In this document: positions 46,032-58,800 of the stretch, piece after piece
How positions within the stretch are numbered: position 1 is the first letter of the stretch
Layout: each line of letters begins with the position of its first letter
Assembly: GCA_003117195.1 (NCBI GenBank)
Contig: BDSI01000150.1
Coordinates: 124,001-188,000 of the forward strand
Source of the DNA: Eudorina sp. 2006-703-Eu-15
Taxonomy: Eukaryota > Chlorophyta > Chlorophyceae > Chlamydomonadales > Volvocaceae
Reading direction: 5' to 3'
DNA length: 64,000 nt
Translations under genes and position numbers: made by a program
Notes under the pieces: model-generated
What the model saw: only the letters and a program-made list of their open reading frames with translations
Told to the model about the DNA's origin: nothing
Databases searched by the model: none

Positions 46032-49000
46032 ATGCCCAGGGCAAGGGGCGACGGGCACTCTCTGCGGTATCGCCCGCTTAGGGTGGGCTCTTGGAACGCG
46101 GATGGGCTCAGGACACCAACGCACACAGCCAAGCTATGTGCCGCTCTGAAGTGGTGGGAACGCGAAAACATGGACGTTGTGTGCATCCAAGAAACCCACA
46201 TTGCGACAAAACCGCAGTTCCAGCGCTTTGCGGAGGCGCTGACGAAGGCTACAGCGGGCATGCAGATCAGAGGCTGGCAGGTAGTGGCACATTCGTATGC
46301 CCCGTCCATCCACACAGGGGGGTTGCAATCCTCACCCGCACAGGGGCCCACGCAACAATCAAGCAAGTAGCCACACCCAACCACCTCAGACCCACCATGC
46401 CGCATCGGGGCCGGATGTGCCAGTACTCGTTCATGTGGCGAGGACACAAGATCCATCTGGTAAACGTCTACTTGCCCACATCGGGCAGTGCACCCACGGC
46501 AGAGCGAACATCCTTTGTTACTAAGCTCATCGCTCCGATTAGTCAGGGCAGCACGGAGGTGGATCCGGTGATGGTGGTCGGGGACTTCAACTTTGTCATG
46601 GACCCCGGAAAGGACAGCTCCGCGGGACCCAATGGGAGGGTGGCGGACAGGGCGGTGGCGCGGGCGTTTGCCGAAACGTGCACGAACCTCACGGATTCCT
46701 ACCGCGCACTGCACCCCCAAGGGCGGGAATACTCGCATATGTACCACGCCCCAGCCCCGGGAGGGTCCCGGCTGGACAGGATCTATGTCTCGAGCGCGAT
46801 ACACCCGTTCATTGCAGCGGCGGCCATGAGGGGCCAAACACCGTCGGACCACCGGATGGCTACCGTGACCCTGCTCCCGAGGACCGGCCTGGCGCAGGGC
46901 CCAGGCATGAAAAGGGTTAGGTGCGACTTCATGAGAGTGAGGCCGCTACACGATCAATTTGACGAATGGCTCACGGGGGAGCTGGCGGGCAAACCTGCCA
47001 GGGAAGACGCAGAGGGATGGCTGTCGTGGTGGGGCCCCTTCAAGACCCGTATGGTCGAGAAGATAAGAGAACTCAGCCATGCGGCCAGACATGCGCGTGT
47101 ACGACCGGGGGCTCGGAGCCGGACTGCCATCGAGCGAGCGGAGCAAGCAGAACTGAAGGCCGCCGAGGCACCCGGCGACCCCGCGTCGATTCAAGAAATG
47201 GTGGAAGCGCAGACGGAGGTACGGGCCGCTCTTAGAGAGGAAGGGGACGACATCCGGCGTCGGCTGCGGGTGCAATGGCTACGGGAAGGGGAACGGCCGA
47301 ACCGAGCCCTGACGGCCCTGGTCAAGCCACCCCAGGCGCAGAACGTGGTAGCTGGGCTTAGGGACAAGCACGGGAACTTAGTTACGACTGCGAAGAAACT
47401 GCCACAAGTGGTCGCGGACTACTGGGGGACGATTTGCCAATCCCCGGCGAATGTGACAGCGGAGGATAGGGAGCAAGTGCTGCAGGCCCTGCGGCACCGA
47501 AACCTAAGGATACCGGAGGACCAAGCAGCAGACATCGGCTCGATGGAGGTGTCCGCCACGGAGGTAGGAAGTGTCTTGAAAACGCTGCGCCCGGGAAAAT
47601 CGCCAGGATGGGACGGTATCCCGGGCGAGCTGTATAAGGGATACCGGGCGAAGTTTGCAGACGTGTTGGCGAATCTGTACACGGCCATTGGAACCCTAGG
47701 GCGAACGCCGGACGGGTTCCTTGACGGGATCATCACCATTCTGTCGGGGGCATCGGTACCTGCCAGGTAGCTATCGGCCGATTACACTGCTGTGCACGGA
47801 TATCGCATTCTAGCAAAGGTGCTAGCCAACCGCCTGGGCCCAGCCCTAGGCAAGGTGGTCACCCTGGAACAGTCGGCGTTTCTCCCGGGGAGACTGATAG
47901 GCGCAAATGTGCTGTTTCTGCGGTACCTGCCCCACCTGCTGGCACAGCAGGGCCGATCAGGCTGCATAGCCTTCCTGGACATCGCGAAAGCGTACGACAC
48001 TCTAGACCGGCCCTTCCTCATGGGATGCATGGACGGGATGGGGGCCGGGGAAGGGCTGATGAAGTGGACCCGTACCATCCTGTCGGAGACAGCGGCGAGA
48101 GCAGTGGTGAATGGGTACAAGTCGGAGCTAGTCCCCATGACGGCGGGAGTCAGGCAGGGGTGCCCGTTAGCACCACTGCTATATCTGTTTGCAGCACAGG
48201 CGCTGCTTTGCTGGCTGCAGCAATGCGGGGTAGGGATCAAGTTAGGACCGCAGGATAGCGAGCTCACTACGGCGGTGCAATTTGCGGATGATACGGAAGT
48301 AGTGCTGGAGAACACCCAGGCCGTGGCTCCATTCCTGGAATATATGGACACATACGCGAAGGCGTCGGGGCAACAGCTCAATCTCGACAAGGTGGAGCTT
48401 CTGGTTGTAGGGGCGGCGGACGAGTCGGGCACAGTCGCGTTGGGCGAGGGTCAGGACGTCGCGGGGTTGAGGATTGTTCACCGCGCCACTGCGCTTAACC
48501 TCCCTTTCACGAACCTGGGAAGGGACGCTGAACTGGACTGGAGGGCGCACGGGGACAAGGTGAAAGAGCGCCTTCAGGCGCTATCGCGGCTATCCCTGTC
48601 GATATTCGGGAGGGCATCATCAGCGGCAGCATATGGACTGCAGCGAGTGACGTGGCACATGGAGCACGGCGGATTACCGCCCCAGAGAGAGAGTGTGGCC
48701 TGGGAGAAGTTGGCGGCTCGCTTAATCGATAGAGGACTCGGCCCCGACGACACAGAACGGAGGGCAACAGGGGTTCCCAAATCGCTGTTGGCAGGGCACC
48801 CGACGGGAGGAGGGTTTGGGGCCCTACCCCTGCTGGAGCACGCGCGGGCCAGATGGGCCGGGTGGGCGGTCCGCTTCGTCCTGGGACCCAAGGGCGGGGC
48901 AGACGCCCCGTGGCGGCGAATTCTGCTTGAGTTCCTACGTGGAGCGATACCGGGCTTCGAACCCATCATGGCCTTGACGGCGCCCCATGCAGGACCATGG

Positions 49001-50325
49001 CTGGACTGCCCCGGACTACAGGAGGGAGTGAATCGGATAGCAAGGGCACTGAGTGCCCTCCCGCCCGTGATCGATGTTGAGGCGGAGCCCCTGACCCCAG
49101 GGGGCTGGTGCTGGAATGCACCGCTGTGGGGCAACCCGCTATTACCACACGGGCTGCAACTAGGCGAGCGACCGGGGCTCGAACATAGGCATGCCGCCCT
49201 TGCCAAATGCCTGTCGCTGAGGACCGTTGGGCATGTGGTTCGAGTGATATCCCGGCTCCGGGACACGACGGACGGATGGGAGAGGAACTTGGACGCGAAC
49301 CCCCCGACCGCCCGCACACAGCGCCAGCGTCGCCGGGGATGGGCAATGTTTGTTAGGGAATGCTTGGGGGTAGGAGCCGACGGGTGGCAGGAGTGGGACC
49401 GGTGGAGGGAGTGTGAGGCGGCCCTAGAAGCGCTCCGACAAGACATCCCACCAGGGTGGTGGGAAGCCGCCGAGGGGTCCCTGGGGCCCACCGAGGCGAC
49501 CCCCCAGGGAGAGAGGAAGTCACGGAAATGCTGGTGAGGCGCATGGGGTGGAGGCTGCAAAACGGCCTCAAGGTGGCACTCCACGAGTACACCGTGCGGT
49601 ATGGCACGACACTGCAGCTGCAAAGCCTGGGGGAGGCGAGGCGTGCGGCGCACACACGCTTTGTTTGCGAAGCGCTTGGCGTAGAGGATACTGCGCCAGA
49701 AGTGTCGAGGATGGTTTCCAAGGTAATAGAGAACATGCAGCGGATGTGGACGGAGACCAAGTGGGAAAACTCCAATAAGGAGGCGTATTGGCGACTGGCG
49801 GTTGATGGCATCCCAATGCTTGGTAACTCCCCCTTGAGGGGGGCGGCGGTGGCCCCTTGTGGATGCGGGACGTACCCCGGCGCCGGGGCGATACGGCCAA
49901 CACCCAGGCAACACCATTTTTGGGGCTGTGGGGTGGCACAAGCGGTTGTCGCACAGATCGAGGCAAGGCTAGGGGTGAGCCTCCAAAGGCAGCAGGTGTG
50001 GCTCGCAACGCCCCCCGTGGGTGTGCAACAGTGTGTCTGGGACGTTGTCGTCTTGGCGGCAACCAGTGCCATGGAAACGGGCCGGCGAGCCCTGAGGGCC
50101 GACAGGTCCAGGAACGCGGGCGGGATCCCGGGGTCCTTAGGGGACGCTGAAGGGCTAGCCGCCCGGCGGGCAGTGGCAGACTTTTGGAGCCGGCTCTACG
50201 ACTTCGCTGAGCTGGGAGTCCCAGTGAAAGGGTGGTCAGCGGTGGGGGCTACACACCCGATCCTGAAAGTGCAGGACGGTCGTCTTGTGTGCCGAGGCCC
50301 GGTTCCGTCAGGCCAGGATTCTTAA
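46032..50325 (+). pseudogene. LINE ORF2 (endonuclease-reverse transcriptase), frameshifted
   Basis: ATG 46032. Endonuclease motifs: GSWNADGLR, VCIQETHI, VVGDFNFV, and the C-terminal SDHR. RT motifs: YRPITLLCTD, FLDIAKAYDTLDR, GVRQGCPLAPLL and the catalytic FADD (about 48282-48293). C-terminal knuckle: CGCG...HHFWGC (about 49857-49932). Stop TAA at 50323-50325. The frame is broken at least four times: in a G6 run near 46316, near 47748, near 47800 and in a C6 run near 49500. Catalytic residues remain, so decay is fairly recent or the breaks are partly sequencing errors in homopolymers. Confidence 0.9.
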
Positions 50326-50785
50326 GCCCTGTAGGTACTCTGTCGTAATAGACCGCGGGTGGTCAGGGCACTGACGCCCAGTGGAGCTATCGCTAGGTGT
50401 GGGCAGTTTTTTCGGCCCGGTGGGACCGTACGGGCAGGCCCCTGAATGGTGACTCGCGAGCCCCCGTGGCCTTCCAAGACTACGGGCCACCGCTGGAGAA
50501 GTGACCCCGCCTTGGTGGGGGTGGTGGTTCGCTAATAGGGGCGCCATGGTGGCTAACTCCCCCTGAGCGGGCTTTATCCCTTGCCATGGTTGGTTCTCAG
50601 GAACGGGGTGGTTCCCTGGTAGTGTGGGCCCGGGGAGTGTTTCGGTGCACTTGGGGAGCCTGTCCGGAGCGCCATGGTGGCGTTAGTTCAGTTAGGCAGT
50701 GTATGGTGAGGAAGCCTCGGCTGTCGCCGGGGCTGTCACCGATGACCCGCGGGGTCCGCTGTAACATCCTAATAATAATGCGTGC

Positions 50786-51336
50786 GGCTCTCCATCGGGC
50801 AGTCCCACTATGCGCCATGTGTTGGATGAGAGTCTCTGTGCTGCGCAGCCAAAGCCGCTTCTTCAGCGACAAAAAATTCGCTGCGTGCTCCGTGAGTCCA
50901 AGGGTCTCTCGATGCATCCCGCCATGGCACTCGCGCGCTTCTCCGCCGCACATGCATGCATGCACACCGGCCACGAAGGTCCCAGGGGCCTACAGCAACG
51001 GCTTTGCGCCGCGGGTCCCCCCTCAAACGCTAAGTGTCAAAGTCTTGCCCGTCTGTGCACGTGTGCAGGGCGGCCACGTTTGAGGCAAAAAAGGTAATTC
51101 ACCGACCTTCCTTCTGGCCAACACCGGCAGGCGGCAAGGAAGCCCGAGCTCAAGCCCAGCAATTAAAGCGATGCAGTGGTTGACGTGCCACTCCCGGTCA
51201 CGCTCTGTTACAACATATCTTCCGGTGTCAGGATGAATTCAGAGGGCCTTATCAGGATGAACCCAGATGGCAGATGTCCTCCAGACACATCTCATTATGC
51301 TGCACACACGCTCCGAGGCAAAGCACCATTCGGATG
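50786..51336. other. 3' flank of LINE / 3' flank of C2 gene
   Basis: No gene. Contains the poly(A)-type signal of the C2 gene on the minus strand (51208-51212). Confidence 0.4.
51208..51212 (-). terminator. TGTAA poly(A)-type signal of C2 gene
   Basis: TTACA on plus (TGTAA on minus) about 125 bp beyond the stop at 51337. Confidence 0.5.
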
Positions 51337-54300
51337 CTACTTCTGGCGGCTGGGGCTGGTCTTCCCCGTGCCGTACCGCGGCAGCGCGTGCCTTGCCATG
51401 CGGTCCTCCTCCGCATAGCTGCCGCCTGCGGTAAACAGGACGTCACGGTTGGAAGTGCGCTTGACTCTAGCCCGGCCCAGCGGCGCCCGAGCCAACACGT
51501 CGGCGGGTCAGGGGCAATGAGGGCCTTGGGCGAACCGCCGAGTGGCGCCACATCCGATATACTCAAGACCACAGCGCACGGATGGAGCGAGATATACACG
51601 CACGCTGCAAAAGGCCGCAATGTCGGCCGGAAACGGGGCATGGCGCGCTGGCGGCAGTCGAGCCAATGCATGTTACGTAACCACAGCTCTGACCCATACA
51701 AAACGCACAGCAGCAGCCTTACCCGGGGGAGGAAAGCCAATGGGCGGATAGGCGTAAGGGTTAGGGCAGTGGCCAGATGCCGGAGGATAGCCCGGTGGCG
51801 CGCCGTAGCCGCCGTAAGCTGCCGGCTGACCATAGGGCAGTGACGAGGACTGCCCGTAATGCTGTTCGACTGGGTACCCGGGCGGCGGTGCGACGTTGTA
51901 TGGCGGGGGCTGGGCAGGCCCAGGCCCATAGGGTGGGTAACCTGCATGAGCGAAATTGCGCCGGGAGAGGCAGTTTTGCGGGGGCAGAGGCAGTAAAGCG
52001 AATAAGTGACGTCACACGGGAGCGAGAGAGGTGGAACACTCGCATGTCAACAGATCGGCGACCGATGCCAACAGAGTCGTGCAAAAGCAGGGACGAGCTT
52101 GCCAACCCATGTCGGCACCAAAGGAGCATGGCTTGTCAGGACCCTCACATCGCGGGATGCCCTCATGAGCTCGTCCCGAACTGTGCCGTACCCGCGTACT
52201 GTCCCAAGGGAGGGCGCGCGGCCTGAGGTGCCGGCCATGCCTGCGGCGGCTGGCCCGAGCTTGGCAGCTGCGGCGGCGCCCCGCCGCCGTATGGGCCTGC
52301 AGCGCCGTAGCCCGGCGGCAGAGCACCGCAGGGTGTGCCGTACGGGTTCGGAGCATTGTATGGCGGTGGACCGCAGTAGGGTGGAGGCATGGCCTGCCCT
52401 GTCGCCGGGCAGGGCATCTGGTAGGGCCCCTGAGGGTACTGGGGCTGGAAGTGTTGCGGCGGCGACTGCAGCGACGGTGCCTGCGGCGGCGGCGGCGGCG
52501 GCGCTGCGCTAACGGGGGTCATCGTCGCCGTCACTTGTAACCCGCACGGCGCCGTGGTGTCGAACCCGCGTGCGGCTTCTGAGCCGGAGGTCGTGTTCAG
52601 TGGCGCCGGAGGCACCGCGGATGGCTGCAGCAGCGACTGCCCCTGTGAGCGCGGCTGTGGCTCTGGACCAGGTCCATGCGACTCAACGCCCACCGCTGCC
52701 GCCGTCTGTTCTCGGCCTGCCGGAGCAGTCATGGGCAGCGAATCCTCTCCCAGCCCCTTGGGATCCACCCCGGCCTGCAACGGTTGCAGCTGCGGCTCGG
52801 CAGATGAGGCCGGCAGCGCCGGCACCGCCGGCGCTGCTGATTCCACAGGGGCCGGCGGCGGTGATGACTCCACGGGGTCCGACTCACCCACTGGCGGCGC
52901 CCGGCGCTCCTGCTCCGGTATTGCAGCTGGGTTCGCTGCTGCATCGTTGGCTGCCGTGCCTGTCAGTACCGCTGCTGCCGTTTCTGACACTGAAGCTGCT
53001 GGCGGTGAGGCATCGCCGGCGTCTGACGACGGCATCTCACGGCCGCGGGCATCGTCAATATGCAAGGACTGCAGGTCTGGAAGCGGTGGTGGCGCCGGCG
53101 ACGGCGCCGCCGCCGGTGCCTCTGAGGCGCCCGCTGTCGGCGGCGGGACAGCGCCATCACCTTCGCATGTCGAGGTGCTTGGACCTGGTGACTCGCCGCT
53201 GCCGCCCGCGGACTCCGAAGCGACGGGGACGTCCGGCGTGGGCGCTGAGCGGAAGCCGTGCGGCAAGCCATTGAAATGCGGAGCCGCTGGTGGCGACGGG
53301 AAGGTCGGCTTCGGGCTGTACGGACTGGGCGTTCCGGTGGCTGTCATTGGCTGCCCGTACACCGCGCCCGCAGGCATGCCGTACGGCAAACCGGTAGGTG
53401 CGGGCGCACCTGTCGGCCGGAAGGTGCCGTACCCAGGCAAAGCCGTGACACGTACCGCGGCCTGCTGCAGAGGCGGCTGCTGGACCGCCTGCTAGGGACG
53501 ACATCCGGAAGGACAAGCAGTTCTTTCCTCCGTCCCAGTATCAATGACGACAAGGCGGCGGACAAACATTACGGTAGCCTTGATTGACAAAATAAGCAGG
53601 GTCACCGCCTGGCGGCTCGCCGTCATCCGCGATCCGCCCACCTCACCGTGAATCCTGCCGCCGCGCTCCCGGCGGCTGCGGGGGCTCCCTGGGGCGTGAA
53701 CCTGAGCAGCAGGCTCACGACGCCCTTCTCCTTATCCTTGAGATGCAGCGCCGCCTGGATGCGCTCCTCGCCGCGCGCCCGCACCTGCGTGGGGGCCGGC
53801 AGGGGACGTCTCTGGCTGGTCTCCGGGAGGAGGGCGGGAAGGGACGGGTTTGTGGAAGCGGTTGCGCGGTCTTGATCCGGTCCGTGCCCTGGGGTGCAAC
53901 CTCGATACCTCGTGGTCCCCGCAGCCAGGATTCCCTCAGACCGCAGCAGGGCTCCCGATCGCCACAGCCAGGATGGAGAACGGCGTTGCAGACCCCCTAG
54001 TGCATCGTCGGGGTTCACTGCGGCGCGTTGGCTGCCGGGGAACCCGTGCGCGGCCTCACGCCAGGCGGACAGCGGATCGGCCCCCGCTCTTTTGACATCC
54101 TTTCTTAACGGCAGCACAATCGTCCCGCTTGTTTGGGGGGTTGCGGCCCGCACGCAAGCATGCCGTAGACGACCTCCTCGCATGCACTCGTGCTATGGTC
54201 TCACCGTGGCGAGGGTTACCGCAGCCGATCCCAGCAATGTGTCCTTCCCCCAGTTCTCATCCTTGACCTGCCAGCGGATGGGGACGGAGGGAAGGGTGGC

Positions 54301-55245
54301 GCCCAGACGCAGACGCGCAGATTCCAAGGAAGCACCGTACGGCTGAGGGTACGGCAGGTTCGGTCCTATCGTGATGCCGGCAGGACGGGGACGCGTACGG
54401 CTGCACGAGCAACATATCAACCCTTAATGGCTGGACACTGTACAAAGGTTCCTCGTTGATGAACCACCCGCCCAGCAGCATTAATTTTATTTTTTGTTGC
54501 TACGGCGAAAAAATGCGGCAGGCGAGGCCTTCGCTGGCAGTCGCTGGTTGCTGTGGCGGAGGCAAGATGCAAGCTCATGACGGATTAGCTCACCGTAATG
54601 ACGAGTTCGCTCTCCGCACCAACGTTAAAGGCAAATGTTTCTCCCCATACGGGCGACGTGCCTCCGTCTGTGCCGGTGCGAATTCAAAAACAGAGAAAGC
54701 GAGGTAAGAACGGGATAGCTCTACGAGCAACGGGCAAGCGTACGAAGGAATTTACTAATGTTCTTTTCCGCCGTCAAGTGACAGATCCCCAACCAAACGG
54801 CTTCTATCGTCCCAATCCTGCTATGTCGTCGATCCGTTGGCAAGGGTTGGCGTTACGGTCCTGGCAACAAACGCGTATGACGGAAACACCAAGCCCATAC
54901 GCGCCTTTGTGAGTCTTGGTCCGAAATATTTGCCGTCCAAGCGCCACAATTGTGTAGGGATCTTGCTTGCCTGCATAAAGGCGCGTCAAAGCCGTGACAG
55001 CTGGTCGGGCGGAAACAAAACCACCCATAAAATGAATACAAATTACTTACCAAACCATTCCTTGTCAATTAAGTCCCTCGCATATTCAACTGCAAGGAAA
55101 AGTGTGGGGCATAGGGCATTGACGTTGCCGCAACGGGCAACCGACGCGGGCCCCAAGGTTGTTAAACAATGGAAGCTGTTTTATTCAGTGCACCACATGT
55201 TCAGTTTTCACCTGTGCATTGCAGTGTTCCAGACGGTGACGACAT
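51337..55245 (-). CDS. C2-domain protein with long Pro/Gly/Tyr-rich tail (9 exons, 672 aa)
   Basis: Exons: 55245-55212, 55089-55051, 54970-54905, 54667-54594, 54267-54205, 53784-53647, 53488-52192, 51941-51723, 51425-51337; 2,019 nt, all phases close. Residues 1-138 form one C2 domain: GTLQCTVEYARDLIDKEWFG, then KQDPYTIVALG, SPVWGETFAFNV, VKDENWGKDTLLGSA and GVVSLLLRF. Candidate Ca2+ ligands are D20, D28, D74, N76 and D80. Residues 139-672 are disordered, rich in Pro, Ala, Gly and Tyr with PPY/GYP repeats, ending GKTSPSRQK. The layout resembles plant SRC2-type small-C2 proteins with a Pro/Gly/Tyr tail, which act at membranes in calcium/stress signalling; that role is inference. Intron 3 appears to use a GC donor (AAAG|GCGCGT); the alternative GT donor 15 nt on would add five residues. 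Confidence 0.85.
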
Positions 55246-55858
55246 CTATGTAGGAGGGGGCAGCAGCGTCGTGAACCCGTGATTATGCAAGTCAGAGTCG
55301 GCCTCTAAGCTGTTGTAGAGCCTCTAAGCTGTTGTAGATAAAATGTGGAGAGTTCAGGTGATAATATAAGAATAGGGTAGTTGCATCCATGCATTGGAGT
55401 CGAGAAGGCCTCGAGAAGGGTCAACAGAAATGCAGAAAACCTTAAATTTGTACAGCCATACACACTGTATATGTCAGCAGTAGGTTTGCCCTGTAATCAC
55501 TGCCGGCTGTCCGAACAGTTGAGCATGACAGTTCAGTCACGACAGAAATGACAGGCAATGGTTTCGGAGCATGAAATGAAGCTGAGGGGAATGAGTTGTT
55601 TCTTAAAGAAAAATGGTTGTCATGCTTTCTTTTTAATGCACAGAGTAACGCTTTATGGTAAACGATTGTTAAACAAGCGGTACGGTGTATCGCCGTACAG
55701 TTGGTGCCACGTAGTTAACGTCAAACCGTTCCATTCTTGTTATAATCACCCGAAGGCCTCTATTTAATAGTGTATATAGAAGCAGCATTGGTGAACTGGC
55801 ATCTTCGTGAGTGCAGTTTATCTCTGCAACTAGTATCCTTCTATTTCTAGTGACAAAG
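55246..55858. promoter_or_regulatory. Divergent intergenic region between C2 gene and thiolase gene
   Basis: 613 bp separate the two start codons, which face away from each other, so promoters for both genes must lie here. AT-rich, with a 22-bp direct repeat at about 55303-55338 (CCTCTAAGCTGTTGTAGA type) and a TATATA at 55773-55778, 81-86 bp before the thiolase ATG. No other element recognised. Confidence 0.5.
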
Positions 55859-58800
55859 ATGGAGGGCACCGCTGCTGCTCAAGGCCGCCTGTCGGTTCTG
55901 GCAAAACAGATTTGCCCGGTGAGCACGTTCAACAAGAGCTAAAGACCTAATGGCCATTGGTGTGGGGAGCAAAGGCATGGTCGTTGCCACGTTGGCGGAC
56001 CGGCGCGCATAAACCTATAAACCTGGCCTGGTTCATCTGCATAACGACGTTCGTGCCATGTTGCTGCAGATCACCGAAGGAATGCAGGGTCTCGCGTTGC
56101 AGGTGGGGCACTTCAGTCCTTGTGCGCACCCAAGTTGCGTGACATGGCCTGACCGCTGACTTGACCAGCGTTGCGAAATACAGAGTTGCTCTGCTGGGGA
56201 TTCAGCGGCCTATGAGCGCCGCAACACTGCGGATGACGACGTCGTCGTTGTTGCGGCCCTTCGCACTCCCCTAACGAAAGTGAGTTTTTCCACGAGACCC
56301 GCATTCGATAATCTATGCCACACTCTGTTGCTTATCAGCATCCCCGAGACGTCGTGAACGTAACGTCTCCACCCTTGCACAGTCGCGGAGCATGCACGGA
56401 CCCGCCGTACCGTTGCTGGCGGCAACGACATCTGGTTGATTTTTAATCCTGAAGCACCACATGCCCTTCTAACCACAAACAGGCCAGGCGTGGAGGTCTC
56501 AAGGACACCGACGCTGTGGACTTGCTTGCCACAGTGTTCAAGGCTGTGATTGAGCGCACGGGCGTCGAGCCGCAGGTAGGACTAACGAACAACGACGTCC
56601 TGTTGCAGATGTCGTGTGCACGACGCCGGGGAGCGGCTATGCTCCTCGTAGGGCACTTTTCCCCGATATCGCAGGGTTCCTTAGTTGGTAACAGAAACCT
56701 GCCCATTCAATGATGCAGGCCATTGGCGATATCGTGATTGGATCCGTGCTGGGTCCATCATCGCAGCGCGCGAACGAATGTCGCATCGCGTCATTCTTCG
56801 CGGGCATCCCCGACGTGGTCCCTGTTCGCACCGTGAACAGGTATGAGGGTAGAGAGTGCCTTGGCAAAATCAGCTAGTTGCTCTGGCTGCCGCATTTCCT
56901 GTTTCACTTTGACGCGATGGCTGTGACTCAACAGTCCACTGGCGTCGGACTACGTTCAATCGCTGCAGGCAATGTTCGTCGGGCCTGCAGGCCATTGCAG
57001 ACGTGGCCGCGGCTATTCGGGCTGGCTTTTACACGGTACGTGATTTGCGGCATCGCATGTGTTGATGCGATACAACCTGAAAGAATAGAACCCATGTCGC
57101 GACCGTATCGAAGCCCACATGGGCGAGTTTGGTGAACGACTGGTTGTGACTTGCTGTGGGCAAGCGTGACCTGCTATTGGGTTTTGCCGCTGTTACCTCG
57201 TGTGGGCATAAATTGCCTGCCTTCCCTTGTTGGTCGTTTGAGAACCCCGCGTCCACGTTCACTCGTACGGTCACTAAATACACAGGTCGGTCTGGCGGGC
57301 GGCGTGGAGACAATGTCGCTGAACCCCATGGCATGGGAGGGCGGCATCAACCCGCGCATCGAGAACTTCCCGGGCGCGCAGGGCTGCATGCTGCCCATGG
57401 GCCTTACCTCGGAGAATGTGGCGGCGAAATTCGGCGTCGACCGCAAGTCCCAGGTAATTATTGATTTGGGTTGACTTGTTTGCCCCGTGGGGTGGCACAA
57501 GCGAGGCTGTAAAGTCCGACCCCAACGTGCAAGCTAGCCATCCTATACGAAAGGAAAAAGTCGGCAAATGCATGGCCATGTCTGCAGCTGTAACCTTTGT
57601 GCAGTGACCATATGCAGTCGTCCAGTGACCATATGCAGTCGTCCACTGGTCGGGTCTTTGGCGCATGAGCATATTGTTTTGCATGGGCACGGTTGTTTAT
57701 GAATTTCGGGCTGCAATGCTGGCATGTGCGCAGGACGAGTTCGCCGTGCGGTCTCACAAGAAGGCCGCTGCGGCCAAGGCCGCTGGCAAGTTCAAGGACG
57801 AGATTGTGCCGGTGGCGACCAAGGTGAAGGACCCGAAGTCGGGCGCGGAGACCCCGGTGGTGGTGAGCGAGGACGATGGTGTCCGTGGCAGCACCACCAT
57901 GGAGTCGCTCGGGTCCCTGAAGCCGGCCTTCAAGAAGAACGGCACCACCACGGCCGGCAACTCGTCGCAGGTGTGTGCTGTGGACGGATCTCGACAAGCG
58001 TGTTCCTGTCTAGCACGAAGCATTACTTGACCAACGGGTCTTGACCACACCAGTTCAGTCTCTGGATGTTGGACGGAATTAGGGCGCATTCAATGGGTTC
58101 TCTCAAAATTCGTAATCTTTATGCCTTGCCTTGCTGCTCACGTCCACTTTCGGCCTTGATTGTTTTCAGGTGACCGACGGCGCGGCTGCAGTCCTCATGA
58201 TGACCCGCGCGGAGGCCCGCCGCCGCGGGTTGCCCGTCCTTGGCGTTTTCCGTTCCTTTGCGGCCGTCGGCGTGGACCCGTCGATCATGGGCATTGGTCC
58301 CGCGGTCGCCATCCCGGAGGCCGTGGCGCGCGCCGGCCTGACGCTGGACGACATTGACATCTACGAAATCAATGAGGCGTTCGCGTCGCAGGTGCGATAG
58401 TTCCATGCGGACAGCAAAAGAAGGTTTCTTGGGGCATGCGACAGTTTGCGAGTCTTGTCTCAGTTACGGCGGCTGTGCGGATGAATGCAATTGAATAGCT
58501 GGGACAAGCGGTGACCATCGGAAGTACCAATCCGTACACAAGGCTCGACCATGCTGCATTGCTTCATCACTTTCATGTTTTGCGGTTCTGTGCACTTGTA
58601 TTTGCTGTACAGGCCTCGTACTGCATTGCTAAGCTCGGCCTGGACGAGAACAAGGTCAACCCCAATGGCGGCGCCATCGCGATCGGCCATCCACTCGGCT
58701 GCACGGGTGCACGCTGCACGGCCACGCTGCTGCACGAGATGCGCCGCCGAGGCCGCGCGGCACGCTTCGGCGTCGTATCGATGTGCATCGGCAGTGGCAT

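Larger units (their letters stand above)
45850..50785 (+). mobile_element. Nearly complete L1-like LINE (APE endonuclease + RT), inactive
   Basis: Contains an ORF1 remnant, ORF2 with apurinic endonuclease, reverse transcriptase and C-terminal zinc knuckle, and a roughly 450-bp 3' UTR ending near TGTAACATCCTAATAATAAT (50760-50781). The TAATAATAAT end looks like the short simple-repeat tail of algal LINEs. Its 3' UTR is also present as a solo fragment at 3.9 kb. The 5' end is not defined; target-site duplications were not located. Confidence 0.9.

Noticed and set aside
48574..49941. 455-codon minus-strand ORF
   Set aside because: Antisense shadow of the LINE ORF2.
52554..53495. 313- and 234-codon plus-strand ORFs
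   Set aside because: Antisense of the low-complexity Pro-rich exon of the C2 gene.
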